From contig BLXT01002860.1 of NCBI GenBank assembly GCA_019648995.1, positions 283,060-304,791 of the forward strand: 21,732 nucleotides of DNA, given 5' to 3'. The translations under genes were made by a program, and so were the position numbers. Below are positions 8,496-18,518 of this stretch, in pieces. The notes beneath the pieces were generated by a model. That model was not told where the DNA came from. It ran no database searches and worked only from the letters and a program-made list of their open reading frames with translations. Source of the DNA: Plakobranchus ocellatus. Lineage: Eukaryota; Mollusca; Gastropoda; Plakobranchidae. Positions within the stretch are counted from its first letter, which is position 1; each line of letters begins with the position of its first letter.

Positions 8496-9262
8496 ATAAA
8501 AGCTTTTTTCGACATAATCAAGTTTTTGTTTTGCCCAGGGCAATCATCAGCAAATAGATGAATTTCCTTTGTTTTTCCTATATTGTAAAAGTGTTGCAAT
8601 GCTTTATACGCGGTTGTTGTTATTTCCGTACTGGCTCGCTTGCTTTCTCTCAATGCCATGTATAACACTGGCAGTGCCTGTCTGCCAGATTGTAAAAGGT
8701 TAGATTGTAAGTAGAGAGTCTTATCTTGTAAAATATGGGGCTTTCTAATCCGATGTTCAAAGATGGGTGAAGATATTGTTTGCTGGATGAAGACAGACAG
8801 TAGTGGGATTCCACAATCGGGAATCGTGAGATATGTGCTGTAACTTGTCGCAATAGCTTTGTCTCTTTTCACGGCACCTTCTCTTCTGCCTCCCCTCTTT
8901 TGTGCTTCAACAGCTCCCAATGACAATTTCTTTTGAATAGCTGTTCTCTCAGTCTTCTCAGAAATACCAAGGGTGATATGAAACATTTCCTGGCAAACAT
9001 TGCGTCTGTTTCTATCAATTGTCAAATAGTATGTTTTCGTCATTTGTCAACGGGAAGCCATAGTATGTCCTGAATATTTCCTCACGCTGTTCCATTGTAA
9101 TAGCCTTACATTGTCGACCAACTTTTATACAATGCATGCCTTTCCCATCTTGTGAGCATCAATATGTATCTTGGTCTTAGGTCTCACATACTTTTCACCT
9201 CGATTTCACTTTTGCTTAGCTTCCTTGTACTTGTTCTTTCTGTGTGGGCACTTCTCTTGGTG

Positions 9263-10325
9263 CACCTTCTACAGTGAACACATCTGGCACAACAACATGG
9301 CCAACAGCAACAAAGTCGTTTGTTTTTGGACTGCTATTCAAACTCTTTCTTTCTTTTTTGTTCACACTTATTAAGATTTTCGTGCTCACATCCAAACTGT
9401 GTCATCAACAAAATGGTCTTAGCAGAGGAGCAAGTTACACCTTTTACAGGCAACGAATATGTCATCTGATTGAATTCAAATATTTTCTTATTTTGTCCCA
9501 AGGGCAAAAGATCACCAATAGCATATCTTCATCAGATGAAGTGTCCATCATTGGTACCTAAAAATAGGCCTTCCAAGATAAATAAGATAAAAATGGACTA
9601 TAGATTCCTTTAAGACGTTGACCTGAGCTAATAAATCCTTCATCCACAAATAAAAAATTGCATGTAAAACAATAGTATGTAAGTGATTAAGATAGGTCAC
9701 TCACTCCAAATGGTGATAAAAACTAGTCCGAGCAGGTGTTTAAACTGGCATCACAAGATTGGCAGGCACACGGCAAAACCATCATGCCATATAGAAGATG
9801 GGTAAAAGGCAAATATCAATCATTATTTATCAAAATGACAATCTAATTCAAACAAAATTTCTGTTCAGTTTGTCATTTTCAATTGTTTATATTCTCACAT
9901 TTTAGAGCAAGCACTATGTTCTCCTCCAACAATCTAAATATTTTCTCTATAAGGACGAGACTTTCAGCCCATGGCAAGCTCATAGAGTTATATCTAAATC
10001 TAGATCTTTAAGCCTAAAGTATAAAATATGTATTGGCTAAAATCAGATATTATGGTGATAAACATTTAAAAAAATATACTTTTATGAATACAAGATACCA
10101 CCAATTTGAAACTTTTTTGGCATTTTTCTTCTTCAGATCCAGTTAATGTTGAACGTCAGCACTGTTGAGGCACAACAAAACAACGTGTGTTGAAATAAAC
10201 GAAAGAAAGTGTCTAAAAGCCATTGAAGTTTGCTTTGAAAAGCCCATAAAACCGTCAAACAAAAATGCTATACACCACTCAGCTTTTGTAGACTTAACGA
10301 AATGAATCTAAACATCACACAAACT
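9263..10325. other. No clear gene; upstream side of the transposon gene
   Basis: The minus strand has a short acidic reading with an ATG near 9550 (MMDTSSDEDM) that could be an N-terminal piece of the gene at 6835-9262, but no splice link is evident. An ATCTAAATCTAGATCT stretch near 9993-10008 resembles, in inverse orientation, one near 6172-6190. The rest is AT-rich with nothing recognisable. Confidence 0.4.
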
Positions 10326-10345
10326 GGCGTATCTTTAGATACGCC
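10326..10345. repeat. Perfect 9-bp inverted repeat of the GGCGTATCT motif
   Basis: GGCGTATCT, a TT spacer, then AGATACGCC form a 20-base near-palindrome. It is the first member of the right cluster of this motif. Confidence 0.85.
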
Positions 10346-10410
10346 TCTTTCTGTGATTAAATGAAATTGCTGCCCTTTGAATTCAAATTTCTCAAAGTGA
10401 TGTATCTATA

Positions 10411-10585
10411 GGTACGCCTGTATGTGAGAATTAGTTTGAAGCTCGATACAGTTATGCCTAAAATCATTTTCCTTATAGGTTTTTTAGTTTGAGAGCTAGA
10501 GATACGCCTCTTTGATAGAACATAGATCTTGACACCAGGCATGATGTGGTAGTCTAAACTCAAAAGCGGGATTTTTAGATACGCC
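10411..10585. repeat. Right cluster of GATACGCC motifs
   Basis: Copies occur at about 10411-10418 (GGTACGCC variant), 10501-10508 and 10577-10585. Several are followed by a short T-rich run and GTGAGA or similar. The motif and its context match the two copies at 6452 and 6503. The long minus-strand ORF that covers this cluster (10357-10836) looks like a product of the repeats rather than a gene. Confidence 0.55.
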
Positions 10586-11407
10586 CTTTTGTGAGATAGG
10601 CAACAATTTGCTTGTACTATTTCTTCATTGCTATCGCTGTCAACCTCACTAGCTCCAGCTTTTAATGTTCCTCTATTCCATAGAAAGTAAATAAGTGTGG
10701 AATTTAGAATCAAAACTAGATATACTTTCTGCAGGATCTGAATCATACTGCTCTGCATCAATGCTATCATCAGATTCCAGTTCTTCAACTCAACGTAGTG
10801 TGAATTTTGCTTTGTTCCATCCACGCCATGGTACAAAGTAGAAACCTCTTGTTAACAAAGTAAAAATCACCCACAGCTCTAAGTAGCTTTTTACTTTTCG
10901 TCTTTTGAATGAGTCATAGGCCTATTTTATAATTCGACAAATGTAAAATTTGGCAAAAAGATCCTCATTGTTTATTTTCGAATGTGGAGATATAAGTATT
11001 AAATTGTGCGCCAAGGATGTACATTAAATTTCCCGATTATTGCAATTGACCAATTTGAAAAATAAATGTATTGAGCCTTTCAAAAATTATAGGAATTTCT
11101 TATTGCTTTTGGTATGTCCCTTGTATTTTCTGTACCGGTAGCATAATCTACAAATAAGTTTTGATTTATGTTATACCTTAATATGATTCATATCGTCGTT
11201 GCTGTTAGTGTTTGCTATCTGCGTACATTCAATAAGAAGAGTAACAATGATTGTAGGCCATAACTGTCATATACAAGCATCAATGAGTTCACCCAAATGT
11301 AAAGAAAATTAGGTCTGTAATTTCCAAATTCTAATAATTGAAAGCAGCACAACATAAGTTGATGCTGCTCAACATTTTCATTCAAAGTCGATCTTTTTGC
11401 TAGAGAC
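10586..11407. other. No clear gene; short acidic minus-strand reading
   Basis: At about 10708-10790 the minus strand reads VEELESDDSIDAEQYDSDPA, an acidic stretch like those at the N-terminus of some transposases. It is only about 40 codons between stops. The rest is AT-rich and unremarkable. Confidence 0.3.
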
Positions 11408-11408
11408 T

Positions 11409-11453
11409 TCTCTCTCTCTCTCTCCCTCTCTCTCTCTCTCTCTGCCTCTCTCT
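11409..11453. repeat. (CT)n microsatellite, interrupted
   Basis: CT repeats are broken by CCC and TGCC. They give rise to a spurious Arg-Glu repeat ORF on the minus strand. Confidence 0.95.
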
Positions 11454-12374
11454 TTTGGAAATTTACAAGGACAGTTCCGAACTTGATAGTCCATAAATAA
11501 CTTGGTCTCTGACAGTCGTATGTGAGAAATTTAATTCCCTTCATTTTGGTCTATAGAAATACCGGTTTGCATGTTGTGTGTGCCATGTTTCTTTACCAAT
11601 TTCATCGTTTTTCTGTCTTTTTCATAAAAGTTAGTAATAGACCTGGCCACAGCTATTCATGCAAAGCACATAGCAGCCATTTATCTGATCTAATGTTAAG
11701 CTTGAGAAATGCTGTTGACAGTGGTACTGGTTTCAAATTAAGAGAATCCAATCCTATTCACTTCAGATTATAGAATCAATGTAACAAAGCTTAAGAGGTG
11801 AAAAAATTTTTTTAACATATTAAGAACTTTGATTTACAAGAAGTTTGAATTATCAGCTCTGGTTATCGAAGTTTTCAATTGCGAAAACTTGAATTTTAAT
11901 TTTTTGAGCTAGTTACATCATTTTGAGATGAATTTCTAATTATTTGAAATTGTATTGTTATGCACTACATACAGTACATTATCTAAACAGTTTGTGAGGT
12001 TTGTATTTTTTTTTTTAATACCTTGAGAAGTTTTTTTTTATGTAAACTTTCATATTCTGTATAAAGTGATAAGTAACTTTTATCTCCTCTTTTCTATGAA
12101 AAAAGTCAATGTAAAAAAAAAATAAACATGATATCTATAAGGTTCTATATTATTGAGAATATTAAAGGCAATGGCTGTGCCAAATTTCAAGAAATCAGTA
12201 CATAAACTCGGAGGAGATAACATTTTATGTAAAACAAAAAAGTGTACCAGTGTGAGGAAAATGCGATTGAAGATTCTGTACAAATGTATGAATGTTTCAG
12301 TAAATTGGTGATATTTCTTCATAATACATCAATCAAATTCAGGCATTGATGAAAGGTCATAGAAACTAGTTTGT
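11454..12374. other. AT-rich stretch without a recognisable gene
   Basis: An 83-codon plus-strand ORF (11522-11773) has no recognisable motif. Its end (SNRPGHSYSCKAHSSHLSDL) looks mildly protein-like, but there is no splice or family support. Confidence 0.4.
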
Positions 12375-12541
12375 TTCAGGGACAAATCACAACTGATTGA
12401 TGTTATGCTGATAGTGATATTCAGGGTCAAATCACAAGTGATCAATAATATTATGCTGATATTCAAGGTCAAATCACAAGTGATCAATATTATTATGCTG
12501 ATATTCAGGGTCAAATCACAGTGATCAATATGATGCTGATA
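12375..12541. repeat. 42-bp tandem repeat, four copies
   Basis: The units start at 12375, 12420, 12462 and 12504, each with TTCAGGG(T)CAAATCACA, then GTGATCAAT and TTATGCTGATA. Lengths are 45, 42, 42 and 38. The 42-base period is a multiple of three, so the minus strand reads a repeated ITCDLTLNIS peptide, which is a by-product. The middle copies are nearly identical. Confidence 0.95.
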
Positions 12542-14398
12542 TTCACAATAAAATTGGCATACATACTGAAATATGTGATTTTTTTTTAATTTTGGGGAGG
12601 ACGTAAAAAAGTATCAAGGGGGCATATATTATTAGTCAGGTGCCACCTCCTCCATTAACAATACTTTGTTTATCACAAACAATGATTGATAAATAGCGAT
12701 GAGGAAAAAAATGTAGTTCAGACAGGCACAAGGGGATAACAGTAGACGTCAATTATCGATGGGAAAATTTGTCAAGGACTTGTCTTTTCCTTATCATATA
12801 GAAACTTTTTATTATGACTAGCTAATATAACTTAATCACAAAAATTGTTTTACTGTTCTATGATAATTAGAGAAAAAATAGAAAAATATTCATGCCATTA
12901 TCAGATAACTTCTTTGTAGGCCTCCCTTGTGTTCAAATTTGATTCTTTGCTTTTGCCTGTAGCAGTTTTAAAATTGAAGTTGGATCAACTTGTCGAAGCA
13001 AGAGTTTTGACCGCAAATACTCCACTTTCATTATTTTTTAGGGATAAAAAAAAGTATAATTTACAAAACATTTTAATCAATGACCATAATCTTCATCTTT
13101 TAAATTAATTTCATATAAAAATGTGCTTAATGGGTGCATAACATGCATTGTGAAACCTTTCATTTAGTTTTAAGGCATTATGGGCCACTCTTTCATTTTT
13201 TTGTTAAATTATTTTTTAAAACTACTTGGACGCCAAACTGCCTTAGAGAGTGAATTATGTCTGCCTGGGAAATACATTTCTTATGAATGGAAAACAAATT
13301 TTATCGACTAATTTCTTGCGTCAAGATGCTTAAAGTTTTCTTGGGCTGTTTGAATACATTATCATTTAATTGATACTCTTTTAATTTTTGTCTTGTCAAA
13401 TTGTTAAAATGATGCAATAGCACCTTTAACACTCCTATCAATATATTATAGTGATATCAACAATTAAATTAAGCTCAATTGTGTCTCATATTACAATCTG
13501 TGATGAATTGCTTTTTTCATATCTCTTACATGCAGAATAAAATAATATAAGTCATCCCTGAATGAAAAAAAATGTATATTTGAAACTATGTCTAACTCAA
13601 AATACTGAAGTTAATTTTTTTTTGTGTGAGTTGTCGTCTTGTGCTATACACAAAATATTTTTTTTTTCCTCAAGCATGTGCATTGATTTTTTACAAATTT
13701 GATGTACGATTTTCAAATGTAGGGTGTATATTTTTTATGATTGTATAGAGAACCTGAACTATCACTTTTTTGTCCTCCTTACCAAAATATGATTTTGGCC
13801 CATTTATATAATTAATTAAAACCAGCTTTTGACAACTGCAGCTTTCCAAAAAATAATTGAGCTTGTCGTCAGTGAATTTTTTAACCTTTCAATTACTATT
13901 GGCAAGAATTGAAATCGTGCAATTATTAATTTGTATGTTGTGCCGCATTGAAAATGCCCTGAGGCACCTTTAGTAAAACTGACTTTGCTTAACTTATTTA
14001 AAAATAAAGAGTGGTTTTGTGCAAAATTTCTAAGAATAATTTAAAAGTTCTGTCTACGTAAGAATATAATGTTGTTTCATCTTTTTTGTTCTATTGTGTT
14101 TCTTCGATGACGTCCATGTTCATTTTGGTTTTAATTGTAGCTGAGTTATAAAGATATAGCCAATTAATTCAGTTATGTAAAGATGGCTATGTCAGTCATC
14201 ACACACTTGTCATCAAAAGCATTCAAGAAAAACTCAAATCATAACATTATTAATAGACAGTGAGACTGAGCTGATTTATTGTAAAAGTGATAAGAGTCAG
14301 TTTTAAATGACTGCTCTCTAATATCTAATGCACTTTGTTTCTCATAATCCATCCTGGCTAATAAAAATTATTCAACCTTTTCTCCTTCCTTGCCACAG
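12542..14398. other. Long AT-rich stretch without a recognisable gene
   Basis: There are many homopolymer A and T runs and stops in all frames. I see no conserved reading, RNA gene or transposon end. It is intron- or intergenic-like. Confidence 0.5.
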
Positions 14399-14567
14399 CG
14401 AATAGGGATCTCGCTCTGACATCTGACATGAAAGGACTCATGAGTTTTAAGCTAAGCTTTGCCATCAGCACTCTGGCCTGATGGAGGGCCTGAATATCGG
14501 AGATCATCTTCTTGTGGATGGACTATGCACACAAAAACGACTCCTTGATGAAAGCTGTTGTGTCAGG
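14399..14567 (+). other. GC-richer exon-like island
   Basis: A strong plus-strand acceptor (CCTTTTCTCCTTCCTTGCCACAG, ending at 14398) opens an island that is clearly less AT-rich than its flanks. On the plus strand it contains an ATG at 14481 with MEGLNIGDHLLVDG then LCTQKRLLDESC, and a poor donor near 14565. On the minus strand the same bases give a longer coding-like reading (SIHKKMISDIQALHQARVLM onward, ending in TAG at 14358-14360) with one TAG inside. I recognise neither peptide. It could be a leader exon, a coding exon, or a fossil on the other strand. Confidence 0.3.
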
Positions 14568-14586
14568 GTACTATTCTCTCTTTATT

Positions 14587-17258
14587 AATAGCCTAGAGTT
14601 CTTCTTTGTGGGTGTTGCAAAGTGGGGCTATATTTTTAACTGATCTGTGAGAACTGTAATTAAAAACAGTTATGTGCCGATACATTTTTTCCTAAGGTCT
14701 GGCTGACGGCAGAAATTGGTACAATCCTCCCTACATTCTACAGTTTGTTTCAATGTTAATGCTAAGGCCATAATAAAGGCAAAACGTTATTTTAACTTCT
14801 CGTGACTGTAAGGGGTTTTTTTTTTGTTTTTTTTTTTAATGTCACCGCAGGGTTTTTTTTTTTAAACGGTACTAGACCTAATAAAATCTCAAGGTGGGTT
14901 TAGAAAATTTGAGATGATTAGAGCTCTGTACCGAGGATCGGGAACCAAACTGTCGTATCTGAAAAACACCATTTTACAGAAGAAGCAAAAAACTGATTTA
15001 CTCTATTAGTTTTCATACATTTGTTTAAATTTTTTTGCAGAGACATGTTTTTAAACGTCGGGGATATGATTATGCAGTCAAAAACATGATACACTATGAA
15101 GCTCTTGATTTTTTTTCGTTATAGCACTTCCGCCTTTTTTCAAACTTTAATTTTGGATGTTAAATTTTTTTGGGACAAAAAGTAAATCTTGTTACCACCG
15201 TTTGGAAACTAAATGTTACCTAGAGTTAATATACCCAAACAAATAGTAGAATAGGCCATTTTCATAAAATTCAATATATGATTTGACTAATATAGTATTG
15301 CTTGCATTAGGTTTAACACTTCTTTTACTCATCTAGAATGGAAGTTCTGTATCTCAGTTTTGTGAATTAATAATGTCTATGAGTGACTTATGATTTAGCA
15401 TGTCTGTTGGTATATGCTGGGGATTAATAATAAATCTGGCTACATTCACATTAAAAAAAAAAAATGATAGAGAGAAACAAACATCAAATACATTTTCACC
15501 TCTCAAGAAATAGAAACCACTTGAGGTAGCAAAAGAAAAGAGCCAGCACTAATAATTTCAAACATTGATAATAATTATATGTAATTAGGTTATGAAAAAG
15601 TAGAACAGTGATAATGCGGCAAAATCGTGTCAGTTACAAATTTTAGAGAAAAAAAAAGAGAAGAAACAAGATCATATTCATAAGCTTCATATAACATTTC
15701 TAAAAATGTTCATCGCATTCAAAATTCAGTTGAAATCAAAATTTTCTAGTATGATCTTCTCACACAAGCCACGATATTTCGTCATAGTCAATTTGATTGA
15801 AAACTCATACCAATGGCATCAGTAGATTTCATGAAGCAATATATGCTTAGCATCGATAAAATGATATCAATAAACGTTCATTAGAAGCTGTGGTTATTTA
15901 CAGTACACAGAAAAACTGCTTTCAGCTTTGTGTTATGAACAAAAAAAGCCATACAATATGATGTTTCTAAAACACTGAAATCGAAATGAAGTCCACAAGG
16001 GTAAAGATATCCATTTCAAAGAAAGTGTACACCAAGTGGAATTCGTATAACCTAAGTAGAATTGTTGGTGTTGTCGCTGCTTGCTTATCGATGGTTAAGA
16101 GCAAACAAAATCTTATTTGTATGGATTGTATTTCCAAGATTACATAGCTTCCAAAAAAAAAAAGAGCTATTGATGGAGTCTTGTGCATATTTGTCACAAT
16201 TAAGAAGCTCTATTACTTTTTTTTCTTAACTCTGCTAGCCATAAGATCATTTTCTGAGTGAAGGTCTGACAAAATCAGTCGCTTGGTGAAGGGAAGCCTA
16301 ACTGAGTTATGAGGCCCAAAACAAGAAAAAACGACTAGCCCCCAAAAATAGTACTTTTGCTTTTGTCTTGTTCTTCGTCCTCTTTTCTACATTATACTTA
16401 GTTCTTACGCTGAAAAATTGCTTCAAAATATTTTATTTCGATTTTTAAAAGTATATCGTAAATGAAAATTGTCTAATTTTGAGAGAATTTAAATACGATT
16501 TTCTCAAAATCAATTTTCTTAAATTTTTGATGCATAAAAATTCACCAAAAAAATCAGAAAATCAACATATTGAGGTCAAATAAGTTTTAAAGTATTCAGA
16601 AAATGCTACACCATGTGAAAACACATCAAACTAAATTTTGATATACCTTCAACATGCGGCTGATTTTCTCAGACCCACTCACATCTTCAAAGAAATTCTT
16701 CAAAGGAAACTTAAATTGTATATAACTTGTATCCACCATGATTAAAAAAAAAAAATTTATCTCTTAAGACGCTACAGATAGCAAACTATCCCGAAAATCC
16801 CAGGTTTTGCGTTGAGGTTTTGAAAGAAAAGTCGATGAACCAACACCTGATTTCAAACGTTCTTGGGGCCTTTATTTTGGTCTTATCCAATCCCCGACCT
16901 CTCATATCCAGCAATGCTCAATTTAAACGTATTGACATTTTCTATCCCTGATTTTCTAATCCTCTCCATCACTTGACCTTCTTATAGCCATTTGTGAGAG
17001 TCAGACACTGAATGTGGCTATGCGTTTCCTCAGTGAGTTTAATTGTTTTGATATTGCAAATCCCCTTGTTCCTTTTATAATTAATGTCAAAATTCAAGAG
17101 GCTTGATGAAACACCCCATTCATAAAATTCTGCTGTGCTTTACGTTCAGTACATCTGACCACAGTTGTCCATTGTCTAGTAGCGTACACATTTATGACTC
17201 TCGACACTGTTTTTATAGCGCATATTCTTGAATCCTTTTCATTTTAAGTCTCTCGGAC
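14587..17258. other. Long AT-rich stretch without a recognisable gene
   Basis: Poly-T runs (14818-14864), poly-A runs (for example 15453-15465 and 16743-16753) and short ORFs without motifs are present. A 53-codon plus ORF at 15986-16147 and a 76-codon minus ORF at 15967-16197 overlap, and neither has support. Confidence 0.5.
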
Positions 17259-17259
17259 T

Positions 17260-17331
17260 ACAACAGCAACAACAAAACGACAACAACAACAAAAACAACA
17301 ACAAAGGCGACGACGAAAACAGCAACAAACA
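17260..17331. repeat. (CAA)n trinucleotide repeat, imperfect
   Basis: CAA/ACA units are interspersed with CGA and GCA. The minus strand reads a meaningless poly-Val/Leu ORF. Confidence 0.9.
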
Positions 17332-17733
17332 AGAATGATTTCATGGACGTCCAAACAAATTTTAAATGCAATCCATAGCATCGTAAAAGACTATATATTC
17401 TTATTTTGATCTCCACGCGAATCAGATTCAGAATAATAATATACATGTAGCTGCAAGCATTTGTCTAAGCAAAGCATACACGCAGGAAGCAATCTCTTTG
17501 AAGCTTCATTTGTTTGACTTTCATTTCAAACATTGCACTCGACTTTACTACTTCCAAGTTCACGCCATGTAAGATAGAAGACATTGTGTGATCCCTCGTA
17601 GTACTAAAAAATAATCCGTGATTTTAGAAGTAACGAACACCTACCCAAGATCAAATTAATGCCTTTTCTCCAAAGTCTGCATTGCTTTCCTTGCTGCTTG
17701 CTTTCATTTGTGACACCAGTTTGTAATCACTAA
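17332..17733. other. Flank of the Harbinger element, no gene seen
   Basis: No recognisable coding or repeat signal is present. Confidence 0.5.
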
Positions 17734-17739
17734 GAGCCC

Positions 17740-17800
17740 ATACACTAGCAATATTATTGTCAATAAACAGTATTGAGAATATTATTGTCAGTGTGTGGTA
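17740..17800 (+). repeat. Left terminal inverted repeat of the Harbinger element
   Basis: ATACACTA at 17740-17747 is followed by AATATTATTGTCAATAAA and another AATATTATTGTCAG. It aligns imperfectly with the minus-strand reading of 20470-20533. Confidence 0.5.
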
Positions 17801-17958
17801 TATATTGAAAACTGACCAAGATTATTGACAAATATCTCCTATCTCTGAAATATTTCTTCAATATTTTTCAACTATCAACAATATTGAAAGTGTGTGTGGA
17901 TTCTGTCAACAATATTTTTGCAATGTTTTAGTCAATCTGAAGTTACCGTGCAGTAAAC

Positions 17959-18358
17959 ATGGCGAAAAACCAAAGAGGATGAACGAAAGTTTATATTAGA
18001 AAGCATTACAGTATACAGAGAGCTTCCATGTATTTATAACATTACAAGTGCTCATTATTCTAACCTCTTTAAGAGGGAAGATGTATACAGCGCCCTGCTT
18101 TCCAAGTAGTAAGAACGTTATGAAAATGCTTTTAAGAGTTTGTGAAAAAGAAGTTTAATTCTTTGCGCGCAAATTCCAGGAAGGAAGTGAAAAAAATCAG
18201 TCAGTCAGAGAGGTCTGGGCCTGGAACTGACGACCTGTGCGAAACAAGTCAGTGGTACAATGACGCTATTTCTTAGGGACCTGGAAATGGATAGACCACC
18301 TAGAAGTTCATTGAGTAATGCAAGTGAAACTCTTGGGAAAGACAGCGCCAATGAACTG
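17959..18358 (+). pseudogene. MADF-domain partner gene of Harbinger, exon 1, broken
   Basis: Starting just after ATGGCG (17959), the frame KTKEDERKFILESITVYREL then PCIYN and HYSNLFKREDVYSALL matches the MADF domain (Myb/SANT-like in Adf-1). After two stops it continues ERYENAFKSL, then in another frame NSLRANSRKEVKKISQSERSG, PGTDDLCE and QWYN, and after a further shift FLRDLEMDRPP. These are all MADF landmarks in order. One extra A in the run after ATGGCG breaks the start. The exon ends in NEL with a perfect donor (GTAAGT from 18359), phase 0. In Harbinger elements this protein binds DNA and helps bring the transposase to the nucleus and the element ends. This copy cannot make it intact. Confidence 0.85.
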
Positions 18359-18518
18359 GTAAGTTTTTTGTTTTATTACATCTATATAGCCTTGAAATGC
18401 TGTAATACAAACACAAATTCACAGAAATACACGCAGGCAAGAGTGCCCATTACAAGTTATTCTTTGTATCTCTAAACTTGCAAAGTTCACAATAGTTTCT
18501 TCACTGAAGCATCACAAC

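Larger units (their letters stand above)
6835..9262 (-). pseudogene. Transposon-type gene with DDCPGQNKN motif, split by an LTR
   Basis: The minus-strand readings follow the order of a large family of uncharacterised metazoan transposon-associated proteins, catalogued as DUF7869 as far as I recall. They are a basic N-terminus (NKYKEAKQK, about 9230-9255), a Cys trace with CKAITMEQREEIF (about 9071-9115), VCQEMFHITLGISEK (about 8950-9000), HLFADDCPGQNKN (about 8517-8560), AHRQNEGGAVHSTI (about 7298-7342), YEDFLVFKKLS, and a C-terminal KYSDLVSLCQGDIP...FFLSLPH (about 6850-6938). The acidic DDC and HRQNE segments probably belong to an RNase H-like nuclease fold, but that is inference. Three or more frameshifts and an in-frame stop are present, and a solo LTR separates the DDCPGQNKN and HRQNE segments. 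The largest intact piece is 189 codons (8474-9043). Confidence 0.75.

Noticed and set aside
9171..9561. Plus-strand ORFs rich in Phe and Leu
   Set aside because: They are antisense to the N-terminal part of the minus-strand transposon gene and have no motif of their own.
10357..10836. Minus-strand 159-codon ORF
   Set aside because: Much of it is built from the GGCGTATCT repeat cluster, and the adjoining acidic reading is in a different frame. No family was recognised.
11215..11544. Minus-strand ORF with an Arg-Glu repeat
   Set aside because: It is a translation of the (CT)n microsatellite.
12329..12514. Minus-strand ORF with repeated ITCDLTLNIS
   Set aside because: It is a translation of the 42-bp tandem repeat. 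The period is a multiple of three, so stops are avoided by chance.
17258..17446. Minus-strand ORF ending in poly-Val/Leu
   Set aside because: It is a translation of the (CAA)n repeat, not a membrane protein.
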